NCBI RefSeq assembly: GCF_002252525.1
Contig: NZ_NNRM01000006.1
Span: 124,001 to 188,000 of the forward strand
From: Brucella pseudogrignonensis
GTDB lineage: Bacteria; Pseudomonadota; Alphaproteobacteria; Rhizobiales; Rhizobiaceae
Length of the DNA: 64,000 nt
Direction of reading: 5' to 3'
The notes beneath the pieces are model-generated. The model was not told where the DNA came from and did not search any database. It was given only the letters and a program-made list of their open reading frames with translations. A program made the translations under genes and the position numbers. Of this stretch, positions 7,970 to 16,594 are shown piece after piece. How positions within the stretch are numbered: the first letter of the stretch is position 1; the number at the start of each line of letters is the position of its first letter.

Positions 7970-8517
7970 TTATTCTGGAAACGCCTCGCCTCATTATTCG
8001 TAACTGGGGAGATCGAGATCGTGAATTAATGCACGAGATCAACTCCGATGCTGACGTGATGCGTTTCTTTCCATTTCGGCGCAATCGTGCGGAATCGGAT
8101 GATCTGTTTGAGCGTCTGCAGAAAATGATTACTGAAACTGGATTTGGCTTCTACGCACTCGAAGAAAAACTGAGTGGACAATGCATCGGATTTGCAGGCC
8201 TTGCCCGCACTGACCTTGAACCGCATTTTCCAAAGGGTACTGTTGAAATCGGCTGGCGACTTGCCCATCGTTTCTGGGGCAAAGGCTATGTGACGGAAGC
8301 TGGCAACGCGCTTCTGACTTATGCCTTCGAAACGCTGAACTTGCCCGAGGTCGTATCCTTTGCAGTGTTTAACAATGACCGTTCAACATCTGTTATGCAG
8401 CGTATAGGTATGGTTCTTGATGAGACTGGCGATTTCGATCATCCGAATGTGCCCGACGAAACGCCGCACCTCAAACATCACGTCGTCTACCGCTTAGCAA
8501 ACCACACGAAGAACTGA
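7966..8517 (+). CDS. GNAT family N-acetyltransferase
   Basis: A 183-residue acetyltransferase of the RimJ/RimL-like GNAT group. It opens with ILETPRLIIRNWGDRDRELMHEINSDADVMRFFP and has the acetyl-CoA-binding region GWRLAHRFWGKGYVTEAGNALLTYAFETL (about residues 90-118), with SVMQRIGM near the end. The substrate is unknown; relatives acetylate protein N-termini, small amines or antibiotics. It overlaps serB by 4 bases (ATGA), so both are probably on one transcript ending at the terminator near 8562-8599. Confidence 0.85.
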   Translation: MIILETPRLIIRNWGDRDRELMHEINSDADVMRFFPFRRNRAESDDLFERLQKMITETGFGFYALEEKLSGQCIGFAGLARTDLEPHFPKGTVEIGWRLAHRFWGKGYVTEAGNALLTYAFETLNLPEVVSFAVFNNDRSTSVMQRIGMVLDETGDFDHPNVPDETPHLKHHVVYRLANHTKN

Positions 8518-8561
8518 ATCACATTCAGAGCTAACCCGCCTAAATGATTCAAACTACAATG

Positions 8562-8599
8562 AAAAAAGGCGCCGCAAAATGTTGCGACGCCTTTTTTGT
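8562..8599. terminator. bidirectional terminator between the acetyltransferase gene and htrA
   Basis: A stem of GGCG(C)CGCAA/TTGCGACGCC is flanked by six A on the left and six T on the right, so it can act for the converging transcripts on both strands. Confidence 0.85.
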
Positions 8600-8614
8600 T
8601 TAAGATAAGAACAT

Positions 8615-10195
8615 TTAGTCGATGCGGATTGTCACAAAACGCAGTTCGCCAGAACGCGACGCAAGCATCAGGAGTGCATTCTTACGGCCTTCACGACGCA
8701 GAGCATCAATTCGCTTCTTCACGTCAGCCGGTGACTTCACAGTAACCTGTCCGATATCGACAATCACGTCGCCGGTTTCGATACGCTTTTCACCAGCAGC
8801 AGAACCGGGAGCAACATAAAGCACAGCCACCCCTTCCACATCTTCGGCAATGCCAAATTCGCCACGCACATCGTCGTTGATTTCCGAAAGCTTCATACCG
8901 AGTACCGACGTGCCAGCCTGTTCCTTTTGCTCCTTCTTAGGAGCGTTTGGAACTTCTTCACCCTCTTCGCCTTCTTCCATATCTGGCGGAGGTGCCTGAT
9001 CTTCGGTCGCTTCCTCGGTACTCTTATCGTCTTCGACCAAACGGCCAAGCTTGACCTTTACGATTTTCTCTTCGCCGTCGCGGACAACAACAACTTCGAC
9101 TTCATCCCCGACAGCGCTTTCGGCAACAAGACGCGGCAGGTCGCGCGCACGCTCTACCGGCTTACCGTCATAACGGATCACAACGTCACCCGCTTTGATC
9201 TCTTTATTGTCGACACCTGAATTTTCGATAAGACCGGCGATCAATGCGCCTTTAGATTTCTTCAGGCCAAGACTTTGGGCAATATCATCAGTGACCGGCT
9301 GGATACGAACACCGAGCCAGCCTCGGCGCACTTCACCAAACTCTTTAAGCTGATCGATAACGCCAACAGCCATTTCAGCCGGAATAGCAAAACCAATACC
9401 GATAGAACCACCCGATGGTGAATAGATCGCCGTATTGATACCAATCACCTTGCCGTCCATATCAAACAGCGGACCACCGGAATTACCGCGATTGATTGCG
9501 GCATCCGTCTGGATGAAATCATCATAAGGGCCAGACTGGATATCGCGCTTGCGTGCGGAAATAATACCGGCAGTCACTGTGCCGCCAAGGCCAAACGGAT
9601 TACCGATTGCCAGCACCCAATCGCCAATGCGCGCTTTGTCCGAATTACCAAACTGCACGGATTTAAGCTTATGCTTCGTTGGATCAACTTTCAGCACGGC
9701 AAGATCGGTCTTTGTGTCCTTCCCCACCAGCTCCGCTTTCAACTTGGAGCCGTCAACGAAATTCACTTCGATCTCATCTGCATCGGCAATGACGTGGTTA
9801 TTTGTGACGATAAAGCCTTTTTCGGCATCAATCACAAAGCCCGAACCCAGCGATTGCACTTTGCGCGAATCGTTTTTCTTTGCACCGTCCTTATCGTTGA
9901 AGAAGTCGTTGAAATACTCCTGAAACGGAGAACCTTCCGGCACCTGTGGCATAGGCACACCGCCGTCTTCTTCACCATCTTCCTTGACGGTCTGCGATGT
10001 CGAAATATTCACGACCGCATCCAGAAGGCCTTCGGCCAGATCAGCTACAGAACCCGGCCCCTGCCTGATTGGCGCTGTTTGCTGGGCGAACGAAGGTGCG
10101 GTGCCAATTGCAACTGTCCCTGTAAAACTCATCGCTCCAAGAGCTACGGTTGCTAGAAGGGTGCGAGCAAATCTCGCCTTGGGTGCAATTGCCAT
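8615..10195 (-). CDS. htrA: Do family periplasmic serine protease/chaperone
   Basis: A 526-residue HtrA/DegP protein that refolds or degrades damaged envelope proteins. An N-terminal signal peptide ends around ...APSFAQQ (residue 39). The protease domain carries the triad His134 (TNNHV), Asp164 (TDLAVLK) and Ser239 (NRGNSGGPLF), and two PDZ domains follow. Between the PDZ domains is a strongly acidic, proline-containing linker (about residues 405-445) that looks longer than in E. coli DegP. The start is the ATG at 10195, with GGAG 9 bases upstream; the frame could extend to a TTG at 10252, but that would bury the signal peptide. It is the last gene of the thyA-folA-hflKC group. Confidence 0.95.
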   Translation of the reverse strand: MAIAPKARFARTLLATVALGAMSFTGTVAIGTAPSFAQQTAPIRQGPGSVADLAEGLLDAVVNISTSQTVKEDGEEDGGVPMPQVPEGSPFQEYFNDFFNDKDGAKKNDSRKVQSLGSGFVIDAEKGFIVTNNHVIADADEIEVNFVDGSKLKAELVGKDTKTDLAVLKVDPTKHKLKSVQFGNSDKARIGDWVLAIGNPFGLGGTVTAGIISARKRDIQSGPYDDFIQTDAAINRGNSGGPLFDMDGKVIGINTAIYSPSGGSIGIGFAIPAEMAVGVIDQLKEFGEVRRGWLGVRIQPVTDDIAQSLGLKKSKGALIAGLIENSGVDNKEIKAGDVVIRYDGKPVERARDLPRLVAESAVGDEVEVVVVRDGEEKIVKVKLGRLVEDDKSTEEATEDQAPPPDMEEGEEGEEVPNAPKKEQKEQAGTSVLGMKLSEINDDVRGEFGIAEDVEGVAVLYVAPGSAAGEKRIETGDVIVDIGQVTVKSPADVKKRIDALRREGRKNALLMLASRSGELRFVTIRID

Positions 10196-10313
10196 GAAGC
10201 TCTGCTCCGTTTCTGTCTGCGATAAGAAATCCAGAAGTTTAGATCGCTGCAAAATACGGCCTGTTTACGGCCCCGCATAGAGCGGTGAGCAGAAATATAA
10301 TGAATGAACTGGC

Positions 10314-10508
10314 TTATCCCCTGACAAGCCAGACAATGAAGACGCCAATTGCCAGTGCCGAAAGCCCTGCAATCCGCAACATGCTTTCGGGCGCTTCTGA
10401 TGCATCGCGCGCAAGCTTTTTGGCAAAAAAAGGAAAGCCGCCGTAGAGCAGCCCTTCGAAGACGAAGAGAAGACCTACGGCGGCTAGAAAATCGCTCATT
10501 TGCGACAA
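10314..10508 (-). CDS. DUF2065 family membrane protein
   Basis: A 64-residue protein with two hydrophobic segments (about residues 6-24 and 44-61) joined by a short basic and polar loop. It begins MSQMSDFLAAVGLLFVFEGLLYGG, matching the DUF2065 (YjeT-like) family that commonly sits beside hflC. It starts 6 bases after the hflC stop. The function is unknown; its position suggests an accessory role in the HflKC quality-control complex. Confidence 0.85.
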   Translation of the reverse strand: MSQMSDFLAAVGLLFVFEGLLYGGFPFFAKKLARDASEAPESMLRIAGLSALAIGVFIVWLVRG

Positions 10509-10514
10509 TTTCTC

Positions 10515-11417
10515 TTACTGAGACGGCGTTGCCAGTTTCCCACCAGCATCACGGAAGAACTTGAAGAACTCCGAATCCGGCGAGAGAACAAGCGTTGTGT
10601 CTGGTGTCTGGAGAGCTTCGCGATACGCTGCCATCGAACGATAGAAGGCAAAGAAGCCAGGGTCCTTAGACGCAGACTGAGCGAAAATATCACTGCGCTG
10701 TGCTTCGCCTTCACCGCGAAGAATTTCAGATTCCTTACGTGCCTCAGCAAGCGTTTCCACAACCTGACGGTCAGCAATAGCGCGGATACGCTGTGCTGCT
10801 TCACGACCACGCGCACGCAGACGTTCTGCTTCTGCAAGACGTTCTGCCTTCATGCGGTCGTAGGTTTGCTGCGAAACTTCAGCGGTCAGATCGGTACGAC
10901 GAATACGAACATCTTCAATCGTGAGACCAAGAGAAGTCGCGTCAGCGCGCATCTGGTTTGCCACTTCACGCATCATGTCGCCGCGTTCTTCGGAGAGTGC
11001 AGCTTCAAAGCCACGCTGACCGTAAACGCCACGCAATGCAGCATCAAGACGCGTACGCAGGCGCTGTTCGGCGAGCAAAGTGCTACCCGAAACTGTCTCG
11101 CGGAACTTGCGGGCATCAGTAATACGATAAACGAGGAACGCGTCCACGTCGTAGAACTTACCGCCCGAAACCTGAACACGGATATCATCAAGATCGAAGC
11201 GCAGGAGACGATCATCGATCAACTGCACGGTATCTGCATCAAGAAAGCCGAAAGGCATTTTGAAATAGATGCCTGGTTCAGTCTTCACAGCAACAATCTG
11301 ACCAAAGCGCAGAACGATTGCCTGCTGGCGTTCGTTAACAATGAACGTGGCCGAGTATGCCAGGAAAAGGATGACGGCGATGATACCGCCAATAATCGGA
11401 AGCCTGTTCTGAGACAT
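10515..11417 (-). CDS. hflC: protease modulator HflC
   Basis: A 300-residue stomatin/prohibitin (SPFH) protein with one N-terminal membrane anchor (about residues 6-26) and a Band 7 domain (AIVLRFGQIVAVKTEPGIYFKMPF onward). A helical region rich in Glu, Arg and Ala follows, with RMKAERLAEAERLRARGREAAQRIRA. With HflK it forms a large membrane assembly that controls the FtsH protease. Its ATG shares one base with the hflK stop codon (TAATG at 11415-11419), so the two subunits are translationally coupled. Confidence 0.95.
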   Translation of the reverse strand: MSQNRLPIIGGIIAVILFLAYSATFIVNERQQAIVLRFGQIVAVKTEPGIYFKMPFGFLDADTVQLIDDRLLRFDLDDIRVQVSGGKFYDVDAFLVYRITDARKFRETVSGSTLLAEQRLRTRLDAALRGVYGQRGFEAALSEERGDMMREVANQMRADATSLGLTIEDVRIRRTDLTAEVSQQTYDRMKAERLAEAERLRARGREAAQRIRAIADRQVVETLAEARKESEILRGEGEAQRSDIFAQSASKDPGFFAFYRSMAAYREALQTPDTTLVLSPDSEFFKFFRDAGGKLATPSQ

Positions 11418-12580
11418 TACTGTGCACCTCCGCCGGTCGTGGTTGCGTTTGCACCGGGACGCGGCTGCTGACGCATAAGTTCATTCAGAGGCAGATAAGG
11501 CACGACTTCTTTTCCGGGCTCCACGATGACTTTTTTCGTGCTCTTGAGTACCTGTTCCATCGTTTCTAGGAAAAGACGATTACGGGTAACTTCCGGCGAC
11601 TTCTGATATTCGCCAAGCACCGAGCTGAAACGCTGCGCTTCACCTTCAGCTTCCTGGACAACACGGTTTTTATAAGCTGCTGCTTCTTCACGAAGCTGTG
11701 CCGCTTCACCGCGCGCCTGACCGAGACGCTGGTTGGAGTACTGGTTGGATTCTTCTACGAAGCGGTCTTCATCCTGTTCAGCACGCTGTACTTCATCGAA
11801 CGCATCGGCCACTTCACGCGGCGGCGCTGCATCTTCGATGGAAACGGCGTTGACCTGAATGCCGGCATTGTAGCGATCAAGCGTTGCCTGAACGATGTCG
11901 CGAACGCTCTGCGCAATGGCAGCACGGTTATCACGGAACACGTCCTGAGCTGGTCGGCGGCCGACGATCTCGCGGATCGCACTTTCCGAAACCTGCTGGA
12001 CCATCGAGTCCGGATTATCGACATTGAACAAATATGCACGCGGATCGGATACGCGGTAAAGCACCGAGAACTGAACATTGACGATGTTCTGATCGCCCGT
12101 CAGCATCAGGCCCTGCGTGGCGTTACGCGAGCCCTGCCCACCGATATTGATCTGCTTTTCGACGATCTGAGCCTTTTCATAGGTCTCGATCGGCCAGAAA
12201 TGGAAATGCAGGCCCGGCTCGGAAACTTCAGCCTTTGGTTTACCAAAGCGAAGTTCTACGGCGAGTTCATCAGGCTGAACGGTATAGACCGACTGAAAAA
12301 GCCAGAAACCCAACACCGCTGCGCCGATGAGGAAAAATACGCCGCGATTGCTGCCGCCCTTGCCGCCACTGCCACCTGGAAAAACTTTTTTCAGACGGTC
12401 CTGGCCCTTACGGAGAATGTCTTCAAGATCCGGCGGTGTGTTTGGTCCGCCACCGCGCGGTCCCTTCGGTCCCTGCCCCCATGGGCCACCGTTGCCACCA
12501 TTATTATTGTTATTGCCGTTATTATTATCGCCGCCGCCACCCCATGGGCCGCCGCCGCCATTCTGATTACTCCAGGGCAT
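11417..12580 (-). CDS. hflK: protease modulator HflK
   Basis: A 387-residue SPFH protein. The first 45 residues are a low-complexity Gly/Asn/Pro tract (PWGGGGDNNNGNNNNNGG), which is normal for HflK N-termini. A transmembrane segment follows at about residues 77-97, then a Band 7 domain beginning YTVQPDELAVELRFGK, then a long charged helical region. It partners HflC in regulating FtsH. The ATG at 12580 (MPWSNQNGG) has AGAGG 5 bases upstream; an in-frame GTG 13 codons earlier is less likely. A good promoter lies just upstream at 12646-12674. Confidence 0.95.
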   Translation of the reverse strand: MPWSNQNGGGGPWGGGGDNNNGNNNNNGGNGGPWGQGPKGPRGGGPNTPPDLEDILRKGQDRLKKVFPGGSGGKGGSNRGVFFLIGAAVLGFWLFQSVYTVQPDELAVELRFGKPKAEVSEPGLHFHFWPIETYEKAQIVEKQINIGGQGSRNATQGLMLTGDQNIVNVQFSVLYRVSDPRAYLFNVDNPDSMVQQVSESAIREIVGRRPAQDVFRDNRAAIAQSVRDIVQATLDRYNAGIQVNAVSIEDAAPPREVADAFDEVQRAEQDEDRFVEESNQYSNQRLGQARGEAAQLREEAAAYKNRVVQEAEGEAQRFSSVLGEYQKSPEVTRNRLFLETMEQVLKSTKKVIVEPGKEVVPYLPLNELMRQQPRPGANATTTGGGAQ

Positions 12581-12645
12581 CCTCACCTCTCGTCCGGGAG
12601 ACGGGAAAGCAAGCGCCACCTCCCGTCATCAACTAATGTTACCGT

Positions 12646-12674
12646 TTTATAGGCATCGCGAGGGCCGCTTTCAA
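12646..12674 (-). promoter_or_regulatory. predicted promoter of hflK-hflC-htrA
   Basis: On the minus strand TTGAAA (12669-12674) is followed after 17 bases by TATAAA (12646-12651), about 65 bases before the hflK start. It would let the hfl genes be transcribed independently of thyA-folA. Confidence 0.6.
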
Positions 12675-12704
12675 CGTGAGGCGGCAAATTTCCTGCGTTA
12701 TAAT

Positions 12705-13229
12705 TTACGCAACACGCCGTTCGTACTGAATATAGCGTGTTGGATGACTATCTTTTTCGCCTGCAGGCACGTCTTCACTCGAAATTACCTGCCAGATATC
12801 CGAATCGATTTCTGGGAAATACGTGTCACCATCAATTGTGGCCAGAACGCGCGTCAGATGCACCTTATCGGCCAATGGTAGCGCCTGCGCATAGATCTTG
12901 CCACCACCAATAATGCAGACTTCATCGACACCCAGCTCTATTGCAAGCTTGCGGCCGAGATTGATTGCATCTTCGAGCGAAGCAGTAATCTGAGCACCGT
13001 CGGCTGCAAAATTCGCATCTCTCGTTATCACGATATTTGGGCGCCCCGGCAAAGGCCGACCAATAGATTCCCATGTCTTCCGCCCCATAATCACCGGCTT
13101 ACCAAGTGTGAGTGCCTTAAAGCGCTTGAGATCGGTAGACAGTTTCCAAGGCATGTCATTGTCGCGGCCAATGACACCATTTTCCGCAGCAGCCACAATG
13201 ATCGATACAATCGGATTTCGAGCAGTCAT
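12705..13229 (-). CDS. folA: dihydrofolate reductase
   Basis: A 174-residue enzyme reducing dihydrofolate to tetrahydrofolate with NADPH. It begins ...IVSIIVAAAENGVIGRDNDMPWKLSTDLKRFKALT, with the catalytic acid in the DMPW region, then the cofactor-binding VIMGRKTWESIGRPLPGRPNIVITR and CIIGGGKIYAQALP. It lies 3 bases after thyA, the gene whose product generates its substrate, so the two are cotranscribed and functionally paired. Confidence 0.96.
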   Translation of the reverse strand: MTARNPIVSIIVAAAENGVIGRDNDMPWKLSTDLKRFKALTLGKPVIMGRKTWESIGRPLPGRPNIVITRDANFAADGAQITASLEDAINLGRKLAIELGVDEVCIIGGGKIYAQALPLADKVHLTRVLATIDGDTYFPEIDSDIWQVISSEDVPAGEKDSHPTRYIQYERRVA

Positions 13230-13232
13230 ATC

Positions 13233-14027
13233 TTACACCGCGATCGGAGCTTTGATCGTCGGATCAGCTTCGTAACCCACCAGTTCGAAGTCTTCGAATT
13301 GGAAGGCAAACAGATCTTTGATATCCGGATTGATCCGCATGGTCGGCAATGCTTTTGGCGTGCGGGTCAGCTGTAAACGCGCCTGCTCGAAATGATTGGA
13401 ATAGATATGCGCATCACCAAGAGTATGCACAAAGTCTCCCGGCTCAAGGCCCGCAACCTGCGCAATCATCATCGTCAGCAACGCATAGGATGCGATGTTG
13501 AAAGGAACCCCAAGGAAAATATCTGCCGAACGCTGATAGAGCTGGCAGGAAAGCTTGCCATCAGACACGTAGAACTGGAACAGGCAATGGCATGGCGGCA
13601 GCGCCATCTCATCAACAAGCGCCGGATTCCATGCAGATACGATCAGACGTCGTGAATTAGGATTTTCACGCAACATCTTGAGAAGATTCGCAATCTGATC
13701 AATGTGGCGGCCATCCGGGGCTGGCCATGAGCGCCACTGATAGCCATAGACAGGGCCGAGATCGCCATTCTCATCGGCCCATTCATCCCAGATCGAAACG
13801 CCGTTTTCCTTAAGATAGGCGATATTTGTATCGCCTTTGAGAAACCACAGCAGCTCATGAATGATTGAGCGCAGATGCAGCTTTTTGGTGGTTAGAACCG
13901 GAAACCCTTCGGCCAGATTGAACCGCATCTGATAACCGAAAACCGAACGCGTACCCGTTCCTGTACGGTCGCCACGGTCAACGCCATTGTCGAGCACATG
14001 CTGGAGAAGGTCGAGATAGGTACGCAT
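13233..14027 (-). CDS. thyA: thymidylate synthase
   Basis: A 264-residue enzyme, the same length as E. coli ThyA, converting dUMP to dTMP with methylene-tetrahydrofolate. The catalytic Cys146 lies in [12 protein letters not shown]. The dUMP-binding arginine motif [10 protein letters not shown] (126-135), [20 protein letters not shown] and [12 protein letters not shown] are all present. It leads the thyA-folA pair; the terminator at 14072-14103 isolates it from the DUF2853 gene upstream. Confidence 0.97.
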   Translation of the reverse strand: MRTYLDLLQHVLDNGVDRGDRTGTGTRSVFGYQMRFNLAEGFPVLTTKKLHLRSIIHELLWFLKGDTNIAYLKENGVSIWDEWADENGDLGPVYGYQWRSWPAPDGRHIDQIANLLKMLRENPNSRRLIVSAWNPALVDEMALPPCHCLFQFYVSDGKLSCQLYQRSADIFLGVPFNIASYALLTMMIAQVAGLEPGDFVHTLGDAHIYSNHFEQARLQLTRTPKALPTMRINPDIKDLFAFQFEDFELVGYEADPTIKAPIAV

Positions 14028-14071
14028 AGGGAAACTTTCCGAGTCCGATTCGCTTTAGGACCACTATAAAG

Positions 14072-14103
14072 AAAAACCTCGGTGCGACGAGGCACCGAGG
14101 TTT
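14072..14103 (-). terminator. terminator after the DUF2853 gene
   Basis: A stem of CCTCGGTGC/GCACCGAGG, extended by A/T pairs, is followed on the minus strand by TTTTTC. It lies between the DUF2853 stop and thyA. Confidence 0.85.
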
Positions 14104-14128
14104 CAAACTCCACAAGGGAGTGAATGGA

Positions 14129-14440
14129 TCAGAGGTCGCCGAGCTTACCAAGCTGCTTTGCGACGAGATAATAGAAGGTGACGCGGTGCTTGTTGCGGTC
14201 GCCCTTCATCACTTCAGCTACATGGTTGACCACTTCTTCAGCCTTGGCAGCGTCGGCGACACCGAGCTTCTTCGCTACCCAGCTATCGCGCACGCGCTTG
14301 AGTTCTTCCGGATCGGTTGCTGAAACTAGAGAGGAATCGCGATTGCGCAGCGCAATGCCGAGATGCTTTACGATCTTCTCGACAGCGGCTTCATCAGCGC
14401 CAGCATCATAACGACGGACATCCGCGAGATAGTCACTCAT
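14129..14440 (-). CDS. DUF2853 family protein
   Basis: A 103-residue soluble, mostly helical protein beginning MSDYLADVRRYDAGADEAAVEKIVKHLGIALRNRDSSLVS and containing DPEELKRVRDSWVAKKLGV. This matches the DUF2853 family of unknown function found across alphaproteobacteria. It has a good AAGGAGAG ribosome binding site and its own terminator, so it is monocistronic. No motif suggests a catalytic role. Confidence 0.8.
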   Translation of the reverse strand: MSDYLADVRRYDAGADEAAVEKIVKHLGIALRNRDSSLVSATDPEELKRVRDSWVAKKLGVADAAKAEEVVNHVAEVMKGDRNKHRVTFYYLVAKQLGKLGDL

Positions 14441-14489
14441 ATATCCACTCTCCTTAGATTGGGTATCTGCCCCGATTAAACCTCCGCCA

Positions 14490-14517
14490 CAGCTGGATAT
14501 TTCTGTTTCTATCCAGC
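14490..14517. other. 8-bp inverted repeat upstream of the DUF2853 gene
   Basis: GCTGGATA and TATCCAGC are separated by 10 bases in the divergent region between the DUF2853 gene and ssrA. It could be a protein-binding site or an RNA hairpin; nothing in the sequence decides. Confidence 0.4.
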
Positions 14518-14630
14518 ATGCACCGGTAGTGGAGTGAGGATTGACCAGCCTGCGCTGACTGTCAATAAAAATGAACGCTAAAAGCGAAGAGCAAGATCGG
14601 CGAACAACCTGTTAAATCATAACTACCCCC

Positions 14631-14659
14631 TTCCAATCGAAGGGAAGGACGCCTATATA
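14631..14659 (+). promoter_or_regulatory. predicted promoter of ssrA
   Basis: TTCCAA (14631-14636) and TATATA (14654-14659) are separated by 17 bases. A G+C-rich stretch (CGGCG) follows the -10 hexamer before the RNA begins. Confidence 0.55.
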
Positions 14660-14661
14660 CG

Positions 14662-15010
14662 GCGTGTCAGCGCAAGCTGACTATGGTGATAAATGGACGA
14701 TGTAATAAACCTATTGGACCCGGGGGCGGTACCCGGCGCCTCCACCACAACGCAAGAAGCATTAAAAGCGAGTTGCGCTGCGGCGGGGGCGAAATAGGAT
14801 CGACAAGGGTGTAAAGATCGCTCTTTTGCTCGGCATGATACCACCGTTATCGGGTCAATTGAGTAGTTGCAAATGACAACAAAGCTCAGGGTTACGCTCT
14901 CGCTGCCTAATGGCGGTGCGGGAAACCCACTCTAAAGCCCTTAGGGTTAGCACCTTAAGGCGGGGTTCGGAGGCACCTGGCAACAGAAGCCTCCACTTCT
15001 CTACAAAATT
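14662..15010 (+). ncRNA. ssrA: transfer-messenger RNA, circularly permuted two-piece form
   Basis: tmRNA rescues stalled ribosomes and tags the unfinished protein. The order is permuted: the acceptor piece comes first, with a T-arm-like CCCGGGGGCGGTACCCGG and an end of GCGCCTCCACCA at about 14727-14738. The mRNA piece follows, starting GGGGGCGAAATAGGATCGAC near 14784. Its 5' GGGGGCG pairs with CGCCTCC of the acceptor end, as the mature two-piece molecule requires. The tag frame starts at the resume codon GCA (14869) and ends TAA (14908-14910), encoding ANDNKAQGYALAA. The spacer between the pieces (about 14739-14783) is removed in processing. Outer ends are approximate. Confidence 0.95.
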
Positions 15011-15027
15011 ACAGCGGCTTAAATGAA

Positions 15028-15060
15028 AACGGCTCCAGAAAATCTGAAGCCGTTCTGTTT
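15028..15060. terminator. terminator between ssrA and the efflux gene
   Basis: A stem of AACGGCT/AGCCGTT with an inner CAGA/TCTG is followed by CTGTTTT on the plus strand. It ends at the stop codon of the converging efflux gene. Confidence 0.75.
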
Positions 15061-16307
15061 TAGACTATTGCTGCTTCTGTATCCGGCTCTGTCTTGCGCG
15101 AGAAAACAATCAGCGCAAGCAGGAAAGCCGTCACGGCACAGGCGGCGATTCCGCCTATCATTGGCAGTGCAGAACCATCGAAGAAAGCACCTGTGATACC
15201 AATTGCGATACCGCCAATCACAAAGTGCAGTGTTCCCAAAAGTGCTGAGGCAGTTCCCGCAATTTCACCATGGTCTTCCAGTGCCAGCACGGCAGTTGTC
15301 GGGATAACCAGACCAAGGAAACCGTAACCGACAAACAGGAAGCTGGCGATTAGCCAAAGCGAATGATGGCCCATTAGCACGGCAGCGAACATCGCAAGCA
15401 TAACAGCGGCAAATCCCGATACCGCCACGCGCATCACGCGGCGCAGCCCAAAACGGGCACCCAAAACACCATTGAGCTGCGAGACACTAAAGAACGAGAC
15501 CGCGTTCACTGAGAATGCCACAGCATATTGGCTTCTGGTCAGGCCATAATGGTCGATCAAAATGAACGACGAGTTAGCCAGATAGACAAAGAAAGAAGCG
15601 ATACCGAACCCACCAATGGCAGCCAGCCCCATGAAGTAACGATCTTTGAGCAGGCGTCCATAGCCGCGCAATGCGCTGCTGAGATTACTTTCAAGACGCG
15701 CTTCGGCCCCTCTCGTTTCTTTCAGAGCTGTTGCAACTAGCACGATGCCGACAAGAGCTGCGACAAGCACCGCCCAGAACACGCCGCGCCAACCAAAGAA
15801 ATCAATAAGCACCGAGCCACTCAAAGGCGCGAGGATCGGTGAAATCGAGAACACAAGCATGAGCAGCGACATTAATCGTGCAGCATCCACGCCTGTATGG
15901 AGATCACGCACCACAGCACGCGGGATCACCGTACCGGCAGCAGCTCCAAGGCCCTGAAGGAAGCGGAACATCACAAGGACATCAATATTGGTCGCTAAAG
16001 CCGACCCGACGCTGCCGATCGCAAACAAAATAAGTCCGCCATAAAGAGGCACCTTGCGCCCCACCATGTCAGACAACGGGCCACAAAATAGCTGTGCAAT
16101 CGCCAAAGCGATAAAAAATGCCAGAAGGCTCATCTGAACTGCACCGGTTTCGGCGCGCAGATCAGTCGCAATCGTCGGCAATGCTGGCAGATACATATCA
16201 ATCGCAAACGGGCCTATTGCTGACAAAAGACCCAGAATAATTGCGTTGCGCACGAGACCGGAAGTAGCAGAGCCAGATGAGGATCCTAAACGGGTGCCTG
16301 AACTCAT
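15060..16307 (-). CDS. Bcr/CflA family multidrug efflux MFS transporter
   Basis: A 415-residue inner-membrane protein with about 12 hydrophobic segments. The N-terminal half carries AIDMYLPALPTIATDLRAETGAVQMSLLAFFIALAIAQLFCGPLSDMVGRK, the hallmark of the drug:proton antiporter-1 Bcr/CflA group. Members export bicyclomycin, sulphonamides, chloramphenicol or other small molecules; the substrate is not predictable here. It is divergent from a TetR regulator with a perfect 19-bp palindrome between them, the usual layout for a drug-inducible pump under local repression. Confidence 0.88.
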   Translation of the reverse strand: MSSGTRLGSSSGSATSGLVRNAIILGLLSAIGPFAIDMYLPALPTIATDLRAETGAVQMSLLAFFIALAIAQLFCGPLSDMVGRKVPLYGGLILFAIGSVGSALATNIDVLVMFRFLQGLGAAAGTVIPRAVVRDLHTGVDAARLMSLLMLVFSISPILAPLSGSVLIDFFGWRGVFWAVLVAALVGIVLVATALKETRGAEARLESNLSSALRGYGRLLKDRYFMGLAAIGGFGIASFFVYLANSSFILIDHYGLTRSQYAVAFSVNAVSFFSVSQLNGVLGARFGLRRVMRVAVSGFAAVMLAMFAAVLMGHHSLWLIASFLFVGYGFLGLVIPTTAVLALEDHGEIAGTASALLGTLHFVIGGIAIGITGAFFDGSALPMIGGIAACAVTAFLLALIVFSRKTEPDTEAAIV

Positions 16308-16525
16308 GGGGGGAGCACTTTCATCAATGTTTCGTGAGTCGCCTGTTACGATTTCGGCCCCGGGTCATCGCTTGGGAGGATGGCAGGTCAGGGTCGAAAT
16401 ATCGCAACCGGATGTCTATCCACATGTTATCGCTGAATATTTTCAATTATATCTGTGACAAACCGGCCCCCAACCGGATATCGCAGCCTTTAAAAACAGT
16501 GTAGCAATCCGCATAATGGACGAGA

Positions 16526-16544
16526 TGTCAAAACCGTTTTGACA
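16526..16544. promoter_or_regulatory. perfect 9+1+9 palindrome, candidate TetR operator
   Basis: TGTCAAAAC and GTTTTGACA flank a single C. It lies in the 287-base region between the efflux gene and the TetR gene, just upstream of the predicted tetR promoter at 16566-16594. A second, weaker repeat (AGTGT/ACACT) follows at about 16547-16564. Confidence 0.65.
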
Positions 16545-16565
16545 CGAGTGTAAAATTAGACACTA

Positions 16566-16594
16566 TTGTCCAAACCGTCAAGTCGTCTTATGTT
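16566..16594 (+). promoter_or_regulatory. predicted promoter of the TetR gene
   Basis: TTGTCC (16566-16571) and TATGTT (16589-16594) are 17 bases apart. The -10 hexamer ends 1 base before the ATG at 16595 and 7 bases before the ATG at 16601, which would make the mRNA leaderless if the second ATG is used. Confidence 0.5.

Noticed and set aside
12470-12580. Low-complexity GGN/NNN tract suggesting a frameshift or repeat expansion in hflK
   Set aside because: Gly/Asn-rich N-termini are normal in HflK, and the frame continues intact through the membrane segment and Band 7 domain.
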